A stretch of 20,374 nucleotides of DNA, taken from CAYRXE01 sp964428205 (GTDB lineage Bacteria; Patescibacteriota; Gracilibacteria; Peribacterales; Peribacteraceae). Below, one piece after another: positions 1-6,295 of the stretch (its first letter is position 1; every line of letters starts with the position of its first letter). Made by a program: the position numbers and the translations under genes. The notes beneath the pieces are model-generated. The model searched no databases and was not told where the DNA came from. It worked only from the letters and a program-made list of their open reading frames with translations. Where the stretch lies: contig CAYRXE010000015.1 in the NCBI GenBank assembly GCA_964428205.1, forward strand, positions 1-20,374. The letters run 5' to 3'.

Positions 1-32
1 GCATGCGCTCTAGCCAACTGAGCTACGCCCCG
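1..32 (-). tRNA. 5' part of a tRNA gene, probably tRNA-Pro, cut by the window edge
   Basis: Read on the minus strand from position 32, the sequence opens with a CGGGGCG acceptor strand, then T8-A9, a D stem GCTC/GAGC around a GG-containing D loop, and the start of an anticodon stem (CATGC). The anticodon and 3' half lie outside the window. A C at position 1 is typical of tRNA-Pro (initiator tRNA also has it, but with a different acceptor), so Pro is favoured but not proven. Confidence 0.75.
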
Positions 33-106
33 ATAAGTAGATGATGATAGAAGAATGATCAGACCACGCGCATTGCGCTTATCTATGGCTCGGTAGAAGC
101 CTCGAC

Positions 107-127
107 CCAACTGAGCTACGCCCCGAT
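107..127 (-). pseudogene. Duplicated tRNA 5' half (tRNA remnant)
   Basis: The 21 bp here are identical to positions 14-34, that is, to the acceptor strand, D stem and part of the D loop of the adjacent tRNA, 93 bp away and in the same orientation. Beyond this block the sequence diverges: the D stem does not close fully (GCTC against GAGG), and there is no proper anticodon loop or T arm (no GTTCGA-type loop). It is therefore a fragment and not a second tRNA gene. It lies upstream of the tRNA in its direction of transcription. Confidence 0.7.
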
Positions 128-149
128 TAGGCAACGATGAGGATCTTCA

Positions 150-166
150 GTGCCGCAGTGCGGCAC
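150..166. repeat. 17-bp palindrome GTGCCGCA-G-TGCGGCAC
   Basis: The arms are perfect 8-mers around one central base. In RNA this would be a 7-bp GC-rich hairpin with a 3-nt loop. It is not followed by a T-run on either strand, so it is not an obvious intrinsic terminator. It lies between the candidate minus-strand promoter and the tRNA remnant. Confidence 0.7.
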
Positions 167-178
167 AGGGGTACGCGG

Positions 179-184
179 AGTATA
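179..184 (-). promoter_or_regulatory. Possible -10 box (TATACT) upstream of the tRNA
   Basis: The minus strand reads GCTGCTATACTCC. The GCTATACT context matches the -10 regions upstream of two plus-strand genes in this window (10484-10497 and 18673-18686). No good -35 is visible. If used, the transcript would run through the palindrome and the tRNA remnant before reaching the tRNA at position 32. Confidence 0.3.
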
Positions 185-251
185 GCAGCGCATCAACTCG
201 AGGAAATGGAACTTGGGCCGGCATCCGCGCGCCACGGGGGGTGAAGGGGTA

Positions 252-323
252 GGCCCTGCGCTTTAGCGCGTTGTCGACGAGACGAGCCGAAGCCTTGGAG
301 GCTCGGCGAGAAGACACAGGGCC
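252..323. other. Stem-closed branched RNA-like structure
   Basis: GGCCCTG (252-258) is the exact reverse complement of CAGGGCC (317-323). Enclosed between them are GCGC-TTTA-GCGC (258-269, sharing one base with the outer stem) and CGAGCC (283-288) pairing with GGCTCG (300-305), so the segment can fold into a three-way junction on either strand. A plus-strand T-run follows at 350-354. This may be a small RNA or a dispersed repeat element. Function is unknown, and I cannot judge conservation from one sequence. Confidence 0.4.
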
Positions 324-362
324 GTGCGGGAGGGTTTGGCGCGCGGTGATTTTTCTTTGGTT

Positions 363-391
363 ACTTTCTTTGTATGGCAGACAAAGAAAGT
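363..391. repeat. AT-rich inverted repeat, 11-bp arms, 7-nt loop
   Basis: ACTTTCTTTGT (363-373) and ACAAAGAAAGT (381-391) are perfect inverted copies. The element starts 27 bp beyond the enolase stop codon, in its 3' untranslated region. It lacks the GC-rich stem and U-tract of a normal intrinsic terminator. From memory, similar TTTCTTTGGTTACTTTCTTT-like inverted repeats occur as dispersed elements in other bacterial genomes; this was not checked. Confidence 0.55.
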
Positions 392-417
392 GACAACCTA
401 GAGCAGCAACCTGTTTG

Positions 418-1689
418 CTAAAACGGAGACGAGTAACTCGCCTTGTCTCCCAAAATCTCCTCCAGGCGCAACAACTCGTTGTACTTACACACACGATCGG
501 TGCGACTGAGTGATCCTGTTTTGATCTGCCCGGTTTGGAGACCAACAGCCAAGTGACTGATGAAGGTGTCTTCGGTTTCGCCACTGCGGTGACTAGAGAT
601 AGCGCGCCAGCCTTCTTTTTGTGCACGCTGAATGCAATCAACCGTCTCGGTCACAGTTCCAATTTGATTCACTTTGATGAGCACGGCATTCGCAGCGTCC
701 TTCTCGATCCCCTGCTCCACGCGCGCAACGCTTGTGACAAACAAGTCATCACCCACGAGCTGCACTTTCTTGCCCACCTTCTTCTTCATCGCCGCAAAGC
801 CTTCCCAATCATCTTCACTGTGACTGTCTTCGATACTCACAATCGGATACTTGCTGCAGAGGTCGGCGTAGTAATCAACAAGCATCTCAGATGAGAGCTT
901 CTGACCATCCACGGTGTACACGCCATCTGCAAAGAATTCGGATGCTGCGGCATCGATCGCGAGCTTTACCTTGCCTGTGTATCCGGCTGCTTCGATTGCC
1001 TGCATAAGGAAATCAAAGGCTTCTGCTGCGGACTTTACGTGAGGAGCGAAGCCTCCTTCGTCTCCTACGGCTGTCACGTGGCCTGCCTTGCTCAGGAGCG
1101 ACTTGAGAGCTTGGAACACCTCAGCACCTGCGCGCAGAGCCTCGGAGAAGGTTTCGAAGTCACACGGAACAATCATGCATTCCTGAAAGCTAAGACCACT
1201 GTCGGCATGCTTGCCTCCGTTGATCACGTTCATCAGCGGCACAGGCAACAAGACCTTCTTCTCCAGGCTGACGCCGTACTGGCTAGCCAAGGACTCGGCG
1301 AGGGTCTTCTTTTCGCTCACTGCCCTCGCTCGGCACACCGCCATGGATACACCAAGGATGGCATTCGCGCCCAAGTTCGATTTATTCGTGGAGCCATCGA
1401 GATCAATCAAGAGCTGATCGATCGCGCGCTGATCAGCAACATCTTTACCAAGGAGTGCCGGAGCAATGTTCTTCGTGACATGCTCGACTGCTTTGAGCAC
1501 GGACTTTCCTCCGTAGATCTTCTTGTGTCCATCACGTAGTTCCAATGCTTCGTGCGTACCGGTGGATGCCCCCGAAGGAACAGCCGCGCGGCCGAAGGAA
1601 CCGTCGCTCAACTCACAGTCGACTTCGACAGTGGGCGTGCCACGGGAATCAAGTATTTGGCGTGCTTTGAAACTGGTGATGGTAGGCAT
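418..1689 (-). CDS. eno: Enolase (phosphopyruvate hydratase)
   Basis: Enolase converts 2-phosphoglycerate to phosphoenolpyruvate in glycolysis, in the cytosol, with Mg2+. The 423-aa product has the normal family length. The N-terminus carries KARQILDSRGTPTVEVD, followed by SGASTGTHEALELRD. The proton-transfer and metal-binding blocks are present: DEGGFAP, SIEDSHSEDDW (canonical IEDGLAEDDW, slightly altered after the metal-binding Asp), VGDDLFVT, LIKVNQIGT with the catalytic Lys, and SSHRSGETEDT. The ATG at 1689 was chosen because it gives the usual enolase N-terminus; a GTG 18 bp upstream would add six non-conserved residues. No Shine-Dalgarno precedes the ATG; a TACAAT -10-like box ends exactly 6 nt before it. 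It lies 42 bp behind the 249-aa membrane protein gene. Confidence 0.98.
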   Translation of the reverse strand: MPTITSFKARQILDSRGTPTVEVDCELSDGSFGRAAVPSGASTGTHEALELRDGHKKIYGGKSVLKAVEHVTKNIAPALLGKDVADQRAIDQLLIDLDGSTNKSNLGANAILGVSMAVCRARAVSEKKTLAESLASQYGVSLEKKVLLPVPLMNVINGGKHADSGLSFQECMIVPCDFETFSEALRAGAEVFQALKSLLSKAGHVTAVGDEGGFAPHVKSAAEAFDFLMQAIEAAGYTGKVKLAIDAAASEFFADGVYTVDGQKLSSEMLVDYYADLCSKYPIVSIEDSHSEDDWEGFAAMKKKVGKKVQLVGDDLFVTSVARVEQGIEKDAANAVLIKVNQIGTVTETVDCIQRAQKEGWRAISSHRSGETEDTFISHLAVGLQTGQIKTGSLSRTDRVCKYNELLRLEEILGDKASYSSPF

Positions 1690-1695
1690 GCAAAA

Positions 1696-1701
1696 ATTGT
1701 A
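1696..1701 (-). promoter_or_regulatory. Candidate leaderless -10 box (TACAAT) of eno
   Basis: On the minus strand TACAAT is followed by six bases (TTTTGC) and then the eno ATG. This puts the expected transcription start at or next to the A of the start codon. The hexamer 17 bp upstream (TTTCCG) is a poor -35. The same 6-nt spacing occurs at thrS and at the 5'-3' exonuclease gene. Confidence 0.4.
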
Positions 1702-1731
1702 GACCACCTCGCTCCAGACGGAAACCTACGT

Positions 1732-2481
1732 TTAAGCCAGACGCTTCTTGGCGCGCACGTGGAGCGTTCCTGCGTACCCGGCAACCGTGAAGAACAAGAG
1801 ATCCATTCCCGGACCTGCATGTGGCAGGGTCGTAGGGCGGGAGCTCTGACTGCTGCTGCTGTGGATGAGGATGTCGTTCTTACGCTTCTGGAGATCTGCC
1901 TCCAGGCGCTGTCCCCAGGTCTCGCCATTCTTGAGCACGCTGCTCTTACTATTCTGAGCAATCATCACAGACGAAGAAGAACCCTGGCCTGGCACGAGCA
2001 TGGCTGTGAGCGTCTTGTTCCAGCTTGGCTGCCTTTCGCTCATCACGGCAAAAGCGGCAAACGGCACAAAGAGGAGCGCCAACACTGCCATACGTGGCAC
2101 GCGGCGGCGGATCACGCTCAAGCAGAACCACACGACAAAGAGGAAGAACAAGGCAACAGGCAGGAGCATCCATCCCCAACCTACAATCTTTGCTGCAGGA
2201 GCAAGAGCTGGGATTTTTTGTGCGAGTGCACCACCCACGAGTTTAAGGAATGGCAAACCAGCCGGCACAAAGTGGAGTAAGCGGAATGGGTAATCGGCAC
2301 GATCGCGCTTGAGCAAGGGATACAGCACCGCGACGTACAAGAGACCTGCAACCGTGAGGAGCACGAGCGGCAGGAAGCCTGCGGGGAACGATGGAACCAC
2401 ACGCGTCAGGATCGCCATCACTACGGTGACAGCGGCCAAGAGGGCGATGAGAAGAGTTTCGGTAAAGTGCTTGAGCGGCAT
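1732..2481 (-). CDS. Membrane protein of unknown function with C-terminal sortase-like LPHAG signal
   Basis: I do not recognise a family for this 249-aa protein. Hydrophobic segments lie at about residues 9-27, 35-57, 67-88, 99-123 and 130-147, followed by a polar Ser-rich loop at about 150-218. The C-terminus reads LPHAGPGMDLLFFTVAG, then more hydrophobic residues, then RAKKRLA. This is the pattern of an LPxTG cell-wall sorting signal (motif, membrane segment, basic tail) with LPHAG at residues 219-223 in place of LPxTG. By the positive-inside rule (KRDR after segment 2, RRR after segment 4), the loop and the LPHAG would face outside, as a sortase substrate requires. The start is ATG at 2481; no Shine-Dalgarno is seen. 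It lies just upstream of eno on the same strand. Confidence 0.75.
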   Translation of the reverse strand: MPLKHFTETLLIALLAAVTVVMAILTRVVPSFPAGFLPLVLLTVAGLLYVAVLYPLLKRDRADYPFRLLHFVPAGLPFLKLVGGALAQKIPALAPAAKIVGWGWMLLPVALFFLFVVWFCLSVIRRRVPRMAVLALLFVPFAAFAVMSERQPSWNKTLTAMLVPGQGSSSSVMIAQNSKSSVLKNGETWGQRLEADLQKRKNDILIHSSSSQSSRPTTLPHAGPGMDLLFFTVAGYAGTLHVRAKKRLA

Positions 2482-2549
2482 AGGAGGGGCATTGTCCTTG
2501 AGGGTGGTGTTAGTGTCAAATTAAGCCATAAACGAGTTTTTAGCGTATT

Positions 2550-2645
2550 GATGAGAAGAGGAAATGATGAATAGAGGAAGCGAGGAACACGAAAAATACA
2601 TCAAGAAAAATCCCTCATCATCTCCTCAATTCCTCATTTCTTCTA
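2550..2645. repeat. Imperfect purine/pyrimidine inverted repeat between two membrane protein genes
   Basis: Positions 2550-2588 on the plus strand are an A/G-rich run containing gatgagaagaggaaatgatg. After an AT-rich middle of about 22 bp, positions 2611-2645 are a C/T-rich run containing catcatctcctcaattcctc. The two can pair imperfectly into a long hairpin. The pyrimidine arm, read on the minus strand, has a loose 8-bp rhythm of TGAGGA-like units. It covers the intergenic gap and the end of the 138-aa gene. No T-tract terminator is evident. Confidence 0.35.
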
Positions 2646-3059
2646 CTTCTTCTTTTTAGGCAGGTAGCGATCGTTGGGGTCGACTTCGGCATTCCTTGGC
2701 AGCACTTGATAGTGCTTCATGACGAAGATCCTCCACTGAATGACCACGTACAAGAGAAGAATGGCACCCCACACAACCCACAGGAACGGCATGGCAACGA
2801 TTTGAATGCGCTCCACACGCGCTACCACGAGCACGAGTCCTACGATTCCCATCCAGAATGCAACAGACGACCACGAAGCAGACAATTTGCGCGTCACGGA
2901 GTTCTGCATCTTCTTCCTCCAGAAGGAAATCGCAAACGAGCCGACGACAAACGCCAAGCTGAGCGCAATGAGACCCATGACCCAACCATCACTGTAGTGA
3001 GCGATGTCCGTAGGGTTTGGAGAGAAGAGATACCGGGAGATGAGGATGAGTGAGCGCAT
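2643..3059 (-). CDS. Small three-segment membrane protein, unknown function
   Basis: The 138-aa product has hydrophobic segments at about residues 26-48, 62-82 and 88-110. A WRKK basic patch follows the first segment and a strongly basic tail ends in PKKKK, suggesting a cytoplasmic C-terminus. No catalytic motif is visible and I do not recognise the family. The start ATG at 3059 lacks a Shine-Dalgarno sequence. It sits 63 bp downstream of the lgt-like gene on the same strand, so it could be part of the thrS-lgt transcript, but nothing in the sequence ties it to a function. Confidence 0.7.
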   Translation of the reverse strand: MRSLILISRYLFSPNPTDIAHYSDGWVMGLIALSLAFVVGSFAISFWRKKMQNSVTRKLSASWSSVAFWMGIVGLVLVVARVERIQIVAMPFLWVVWGAILLLYVVIQWRIFVMKHYQVLPRNAEVDPNDRYLPKKKK

Positions 3060-3122
3060 GAAAAAGAGGAATAGACAGATGAAAGCTGAAAATCAGCTAA
3101 ATGGCAACTATGGCTTACCGGT

Positions 3123-4070
3123 CTATAGGTGTGGGAATTTGCGCCTCTGCACCACCACGTAGACCACTGCTCCTAGGAGCGCGAGAATCGCCAGCAGCTG
3201 ACTAAAGCGCAGTTCGTAGGATTCGAAGTCGAGCCACTGCCTGAGAAAGATGTACGCCGTCACCGTGCCACCGAGAAGAATTTCGTAGATGAGGAACGCT
3301 CGCTCCGAGGCCTGCTCCCCTAACTTCTGACGGAACATGGGTTCGATGAGCGCGAGGAGTCCTAAGCTGACGAACAGAATGATGAGCACCGCAAAGTCGA
3401 GCTGGGTCGCAAACACCGGCACGCCAATGTCTCCACGGAAGTACTCGAGGAAGAATGTCGCGATGGATGCCGCCACGATGCCGATGAGTGTTTCTGCACC
3501 GACCCGTTTGCCGTATTTACGGATGATCAGGAGCGAGAACGTGAGCACGAAGTAGAAGAATGCATAGTAGAGCTGTACCGGGTGGATGGGCACGGCATAG
3601 CGCACGTTGAAGGAGTCGTACGTCACACCCCAAAAGAGGTCTGTAGGCTGACCATAGCCCTGACCTGCGAAGAAGAGGCCAATCCACGAGAACATCAGTC
3701 CAAAGCACGTGGCAGGTACCAAGGCATCGAGCCAATGCAAAAATGTGGAACGATGACCACGCGTAACGATGGCAAGCACGATGCCAATGCCAATGGCAGC
3801 GCCAAGGAAACTCCAGCCTCCATCCCAAATAACAAACACGCGCAGAGGATCTTTGATGTACACACGGTACTCGGCGAGTACCCCGAACACTCTTCCGCTA
3901 AAGAGGAATGCGCCCAAGTAGTACAACCAGTGATCTTTAAAGTGCTGGAGAGAAAGGTTTGCACTCTGTGCCAAACGCAAAAAGAACTCCACAAATAACC
4001 AAATGCCCAGGAGCAAAAAGATGACACGCGTCCACAGGAAGAACGGACCTACTTGAAGGGCTTCGAACAT
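3123..4070 (-). CDS. Lgt-family membrane protein lacking the known essential residues
   Basis: The 315-aa polytopic protein (about seven hydrophobic segments) has the overall layout of prolipoprotein diacylglyceryl transferase: WDGGWSFLGAAIG (about 82-94), SWIGLFFAGQGYGQPTD (about 128-144), HPVQLYY (about 163-169) and LEYFRGD near the end. Lgt normally transfers diacylglycerol from phosphatidylglycerol to the lipobox Cys. By eye against E. coli Lgt, the essential His of GGxSFHG is Leu here, and in the signature GRxGNFINGExxG the Arg, Asn and Glu are Trp, Leu and Gln. The Arg before VEFFR is Thr. HPxQLY and the late Glu remain. It is therefore either a pseudoenzyme or an enzyme with another activity. 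ATG at 4070 was preferred over a TTG at 4094 that would overlap thrS. It starts 16 bp after the thrS stop. Confidence 0.8.
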   Translation of the reverse strand: MFEALQVGPFFLWTRVIFLLLGIWLFVEFFLRLAQSANLSLQHFKDHWLYYLGAFLFSGRVFGVLAEYRVYIKDPLRVFVIWDGGWSFLGAAIGIGIVLAIVTRGHRSTFLHWLDALVPATCFGLMFSWIGLFFAGQGYGQPTDLFWGVTYDSFNVRYAVPIHPVQLYYAFFYFVLTFSLLIIRKYGKRVGAETLIGIVAASIATFFLEYFRGDIGVPVFATQLDFAVLIILFVSLGLLALIEPMFRQKLGEQASERAFLIYEILLGGTVTAYIFLRQWLDFESYELRFSQLLAILALLGAVVYVVVQRRKFPHL

Positions 4071-4086
4071 GGAAGAAAGAGTAGCA

Positions 4087-5886
4087 CTAACCAATAGATG
4101 CCTCCAGCTTGCGGAGTCTCACATCTTCCAGTGTCTTCTCTATAAACTCGGCAACTGGGACAACAACCTGCTGCTTACTCTTCACGTTACGTACAGCAAC
4201 AGCTTTGTCGGCAATTTCCTTGTCGCCCATCACAAGAAGATACGGAATCTTCCACTGCTCCCCTTCGCGGATGCGCTTACCAAGAGACTCGCTGCTATCG
4301 ACGTAGTCTGCGCGGATTCCTTTGCTCGTGAGATCTGCGAGAAGCTTCTGCGCAGCTTCTTCGTGTGCAGCGGCAATCGGGATAATGCGTACTTGAAGAG
4401 GCGCGCACCACAGTGGGAACAAGCCCGCCATGTGCTCGATGTAGATCGAGAGGAAGCGCTCGAGGGATCCCATGATGGCAGCATGGATCATGACGATGCG
4501 CTCGTTCTCCCCTTTCTCGTTTACGCACGTAAGGTCAAAACGTTCCGGCTGGTTGATATCGAGCTGGATGGTCGCCACCTGCCACTCACGGCCAATGCTG
4601 TCTTTGGCGATGAAGTCGACTTTGGGTCCGTAGAAGGCAGCCTCACCGGGAGCCTCGAAGAAATCTGCGTTGCGTTCTTTTGCGAGGTCGCGCAGATCTT
4701 GCTCTGCCGTCTTCCACATCTCAGGCGTGCCGAGATACTTCTCCATGTGCTCTGGATCACTGAGCGACAAGCGCACCTTGAGCGCACCGAATCCCACCGT
4801 TGGGTAGAACGTGTCGACAATCTCCCAGATCTTGAGGATCTCTTCGCGTACTTGGCTCCTGCGGCAGAACACGTGTGCGTCGTCCTGCGTGAACGCACGA
4901 ACGCGAGAAAGACCGTGTAATTCCCCTGTCTGCTCATCGCGGTAACAGGTGGTGGTTTCGGCGTAGCGCTGCGGAAGATCGCGGTAGCTGCGAGCGCGAG
5001 ATGCGTAGATCTGCGTGTGGTGCGGACAGTTCATCGGCTTCATCGCAAACTCGTGACCTTCACGCGTCGTGATGCGGAAGAGCTCTGTAGAGAATTTTGA
5101 CCAGTGACCAGATGTTTCGTAGAGCTCCTTCTTCGTGATGTGCGGGATGGTGACACGCTGGTACCCACGAGCAGAGCGAAGTTCCCACACGAACCCATCG
5201 AGGAGATTGCGCAGAAGCGTTCCACGTGGAGTCCACAACGGGAGACCGGGTCCCACGAGTTCACTTGTGGTGAACAGATCCAACTCTTTGCCAAGCTTAC
5301 GGTGATCACGCCTCTTTGCTTCTTCGAGCATAGCGAGGTGCGCCTTGAGCTCTTCTTTGCTGGGGAAAGCGGCAACGTAAATACGCGTGAGCTGCTCGCG
5401 CTTTTCGTCTCCGCGCCAGTACGCACCGGCAAGGCTCATGACTTTAAAGCCATCGGCTGCGATTTCTTTCAGGTTCTCCACGTGACCACCACGGCAGAGA
5501 TCCACGTACGTCTCCTCCCCTTTCTGGTTCACGTTTGCGTAGTTTGTGACAGACGTCACGCCCTCGTTCTTCACCAAGTCTTCGATCATCTCCACTTTGA
5601 AGCGCTGCTTCTTCTCCTTCCAAAACTTTTTCGCTTCTTCTACATCGAGTTCATCACGACGGAAGGTCTGTCCTTGGTTGATGATCTTACGCATCTCTTT
5701 TTCGAGCTTTTCAAAGTCTTCGTCCGAAATAGGAGTTGTAAAGAGGAAGTCGAAATAACAACCGGTATCGATCGCAGGACCAATGGCACGCTCCGTACCC
5801 GGCCACAGGTTTTCGACGGCTTGTGCCAAGACGTGCGCGAGAGAGTGACGGAGATGCGCCAAATATTCAGGGTTTTGCTTGTCCAT
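4087..5886 (-). CDS. thrS: Threonyl-tRNA synthetase without the TGS domain
   Basis: This class II synthetase charges tRNA-Thr. From ATG at 5886 (a TTG two codons upstream is less likely) the product is 599 aa. It begins directly at the editing domain: HSLAHVLAQA (H14, H18) and later CRGGH provide the HxxxH and CxxxH ligands. The catalytic domain carries MNCPHHTQIY and the TTCYRDEQTGELHGLSRVRA block (motif 2), QDDAHVF, and motif 3 around GSLERFLSIYIEH. A C-terminal anticodon-binding domain follows (from about residue 500). The usual N-terminal TGS region (about 60 aa) is absent; this is known in some reduced genomes. No Shine-Dalgarno is visible, but a TATTCT box ends exactly 6 nt before the ATG. 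Confidence 0.97.
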   Translation of the reverse strand: MDKQNPEYLAHLRHSLAHVLAQAVENLWPGTERAIGPAIDTGCYFDFLFTTPISDEDFEKLEKEMRKIINQGQTFRRDELDVEEAKKFWKEKKQRFKVEMIEDLVKNEGVTSVTNYANVNQKGEETYVDLCRGGHVENLKEIAADGFKVMSLAGAYWRGDEKREQLTRIYVAAFPSKEELKAHLAMLEEAKRRDHRKLGKELDLFTTSELVGPGLPLWTPRGTLLRNLLDGFVWELRSARGYQRVTIPHITKKELYETSGHWSKFSTELFRITTREGHEFAMKPMNCPHHTQIYASRARSYRDLPQRYAETTTCYRDEQTGELHGLSRVRAFTQDDAHVFCRRSQVREEILKIWEIVDTFYPTVGFGALKVRLSLSDPEHMEKYLGTPEMWKTAEQDLRDLAKERNADFFEAPGEAAFYGPKVDFIAKDSIGREWQVATIQLDINQPERFDLTCVNEKGENERIVMIHAAIMGSLERFLSIYIEHMAGLFPLWCAPLQVRIIPIAAAHEEAAQKLLADLTSKGIRADYVDSSESLGKRIREGEQWKIPYLLVMGDKEIADKAVAVRNVKSKQQVVVPVAEFIEKTLEDVRLRKLEASIG

Positions 5887-5892
5887 GAGCAA

Positions 5893-5921
5893 AGAATATC
5901 TGAAAACTGTTAAATTGCTAA
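5893..5921 (-). promoter_or_regulatory. Candidate thrS promoter, TTAGCA-17-TATTCT, partly inside the adjacent repeat
   Basis: On the minus strand TTAGCA (5921-5916) is followed by a 17-bp spacer and TATTCT (5898-5893), then TTGCTC and the thrS ATG. TTAGCA matches four of six bases of TTGACA and TATTCT four of six of TATAAT, with ideal spacing. The -35 hexamer lies in the terminal octamer repeat of the four-helix-bundle cassette, so the cassette may supply part of the thrS promoter. The transcript would be leaderless. Confidence 0.45.
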
Positions 5922-5930
5922 ATTGTTAAT
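5905..5930. repeat. Left octamer array of the cassette
   Basis: The array contains TGTTAAAT-TGCTAAAT-TGTTAATT, three units with an 8-bp period. Its reverse complement begins TTAACAATTTAGCAATTTAA and matches the right array. It overlaps the last codons of the four-helix-bundle gene, whose TAG stop is at 5918-5920. Confidence 0.75.
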
Positions 5931-6295
5931 TTCTCGTTTGTGAATTTGATAAGTTGATGCACTTCGCGTGGCAATTCTTGTAGTTCTTTCAGGATTTTCT
6001 TGTACTGATCCTCAGTTAGGAGTTTTCGATTATATGCCTTCTGATTCCAATCCAAAGATTCCATGATTGAACCATAGCTATACCGATAAAACTGAACTTT
6101 TTCTTTTTTAAAGAATCTCCCAAAACCTTCTGCAATATTTGCGCTGATTGAATCCACTGAACGAATGAATTGCTTCCCAACAGTATCCTGAGCAAGAAAA
6201 TTCCATGTTCCAACCGCCTTCCAGACAACATCTGAAAGACCAAATGCTTTTCGGTAAGCACTAATATCGCCGAGTTTCAAAAACTTCTTTTCCAT
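5918..6295 (-). CDS. Four-helix-bundle protein of the S23 / 23S rRNA intervening-sequence family
   Basis: The 125-aa protein has the family layout: an N-terminal Tyr-containing helix (DISAYRKAFGLSDVVWKAV), then GKQFIRSVDSISANIAEGFG (canonical RRAxxSIxxNIAEGxGR), then RFFKKEKVQFYRYSYGSIME and two further helices. Members form ring-like helical-bundle oligomers, were first found inside 23S rRNA intervening sequences, and are common as solitary genes; their molecular role is not settled. Here the gene is not within an rRNA gene but between dnaA and thrS. ATG at 6295 directly follows the right octamer array and the stop lies in the left array. It is clearly more AT-rich than its neighbours, which suggests separate acquisition. 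Confidence 0.9.
   Translation of the reverse strand: MEKKFLKLGDISAYRKAFGLSDVVWKAVGTWNFLAQDTVGKQFIRSVDSISANIAEGFGRFFKKEKVQFYRYSYGSIMESLDWNQKAYNRKLLTEDQYKKILKELQELPREVHQLIKFTNEKLTI

Larger units (their letters stand above)
128..417. other. Long structured intergenic region without a gene
   Basis: About 290 bp lie between the tRNA remnant and the enolase stop codon. I see no credible protein: the frames that cross it have no RBS and no family resemblance. It holds a 17-bp palindrome (150-166), a possible minus-strand -10 box (179-184), a stem-closed branched structure (252-323), a T-run (350-354) and an AT-rich hairpin (363-391), described in separate entries. The middle part is clearly more G-rich than the genes around it. 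Confidence 0.6.

Noticed and set aside
147..641. 164-aa minus-strand open frame across the structured gap
   Set aside because: It overlaps the end of eno out of frame and consists of translated structured repeats (Arg/Pro-rich) without any family features.
1552..2280. 242-aa plus-strand open frame opposite the eno start and the 249-aa membrane protein
   Set aside because: It is antisense to better-supported genes, shows low-complexity His/Glu-rich sequence, and has no conserved motif.
4069..4920. 283-aa plus-strand open frame opposite thrS
   Set aside because: It is a shadow of thrS; ThrS motifs on the minus strand are unmistakable.
5918..6295. An rRNA intervening sequence (S23 gene as part of a 23S gene)
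   Set aside because: No rRNA sequence is seen on either side; dnaA and thrS flank the gene.
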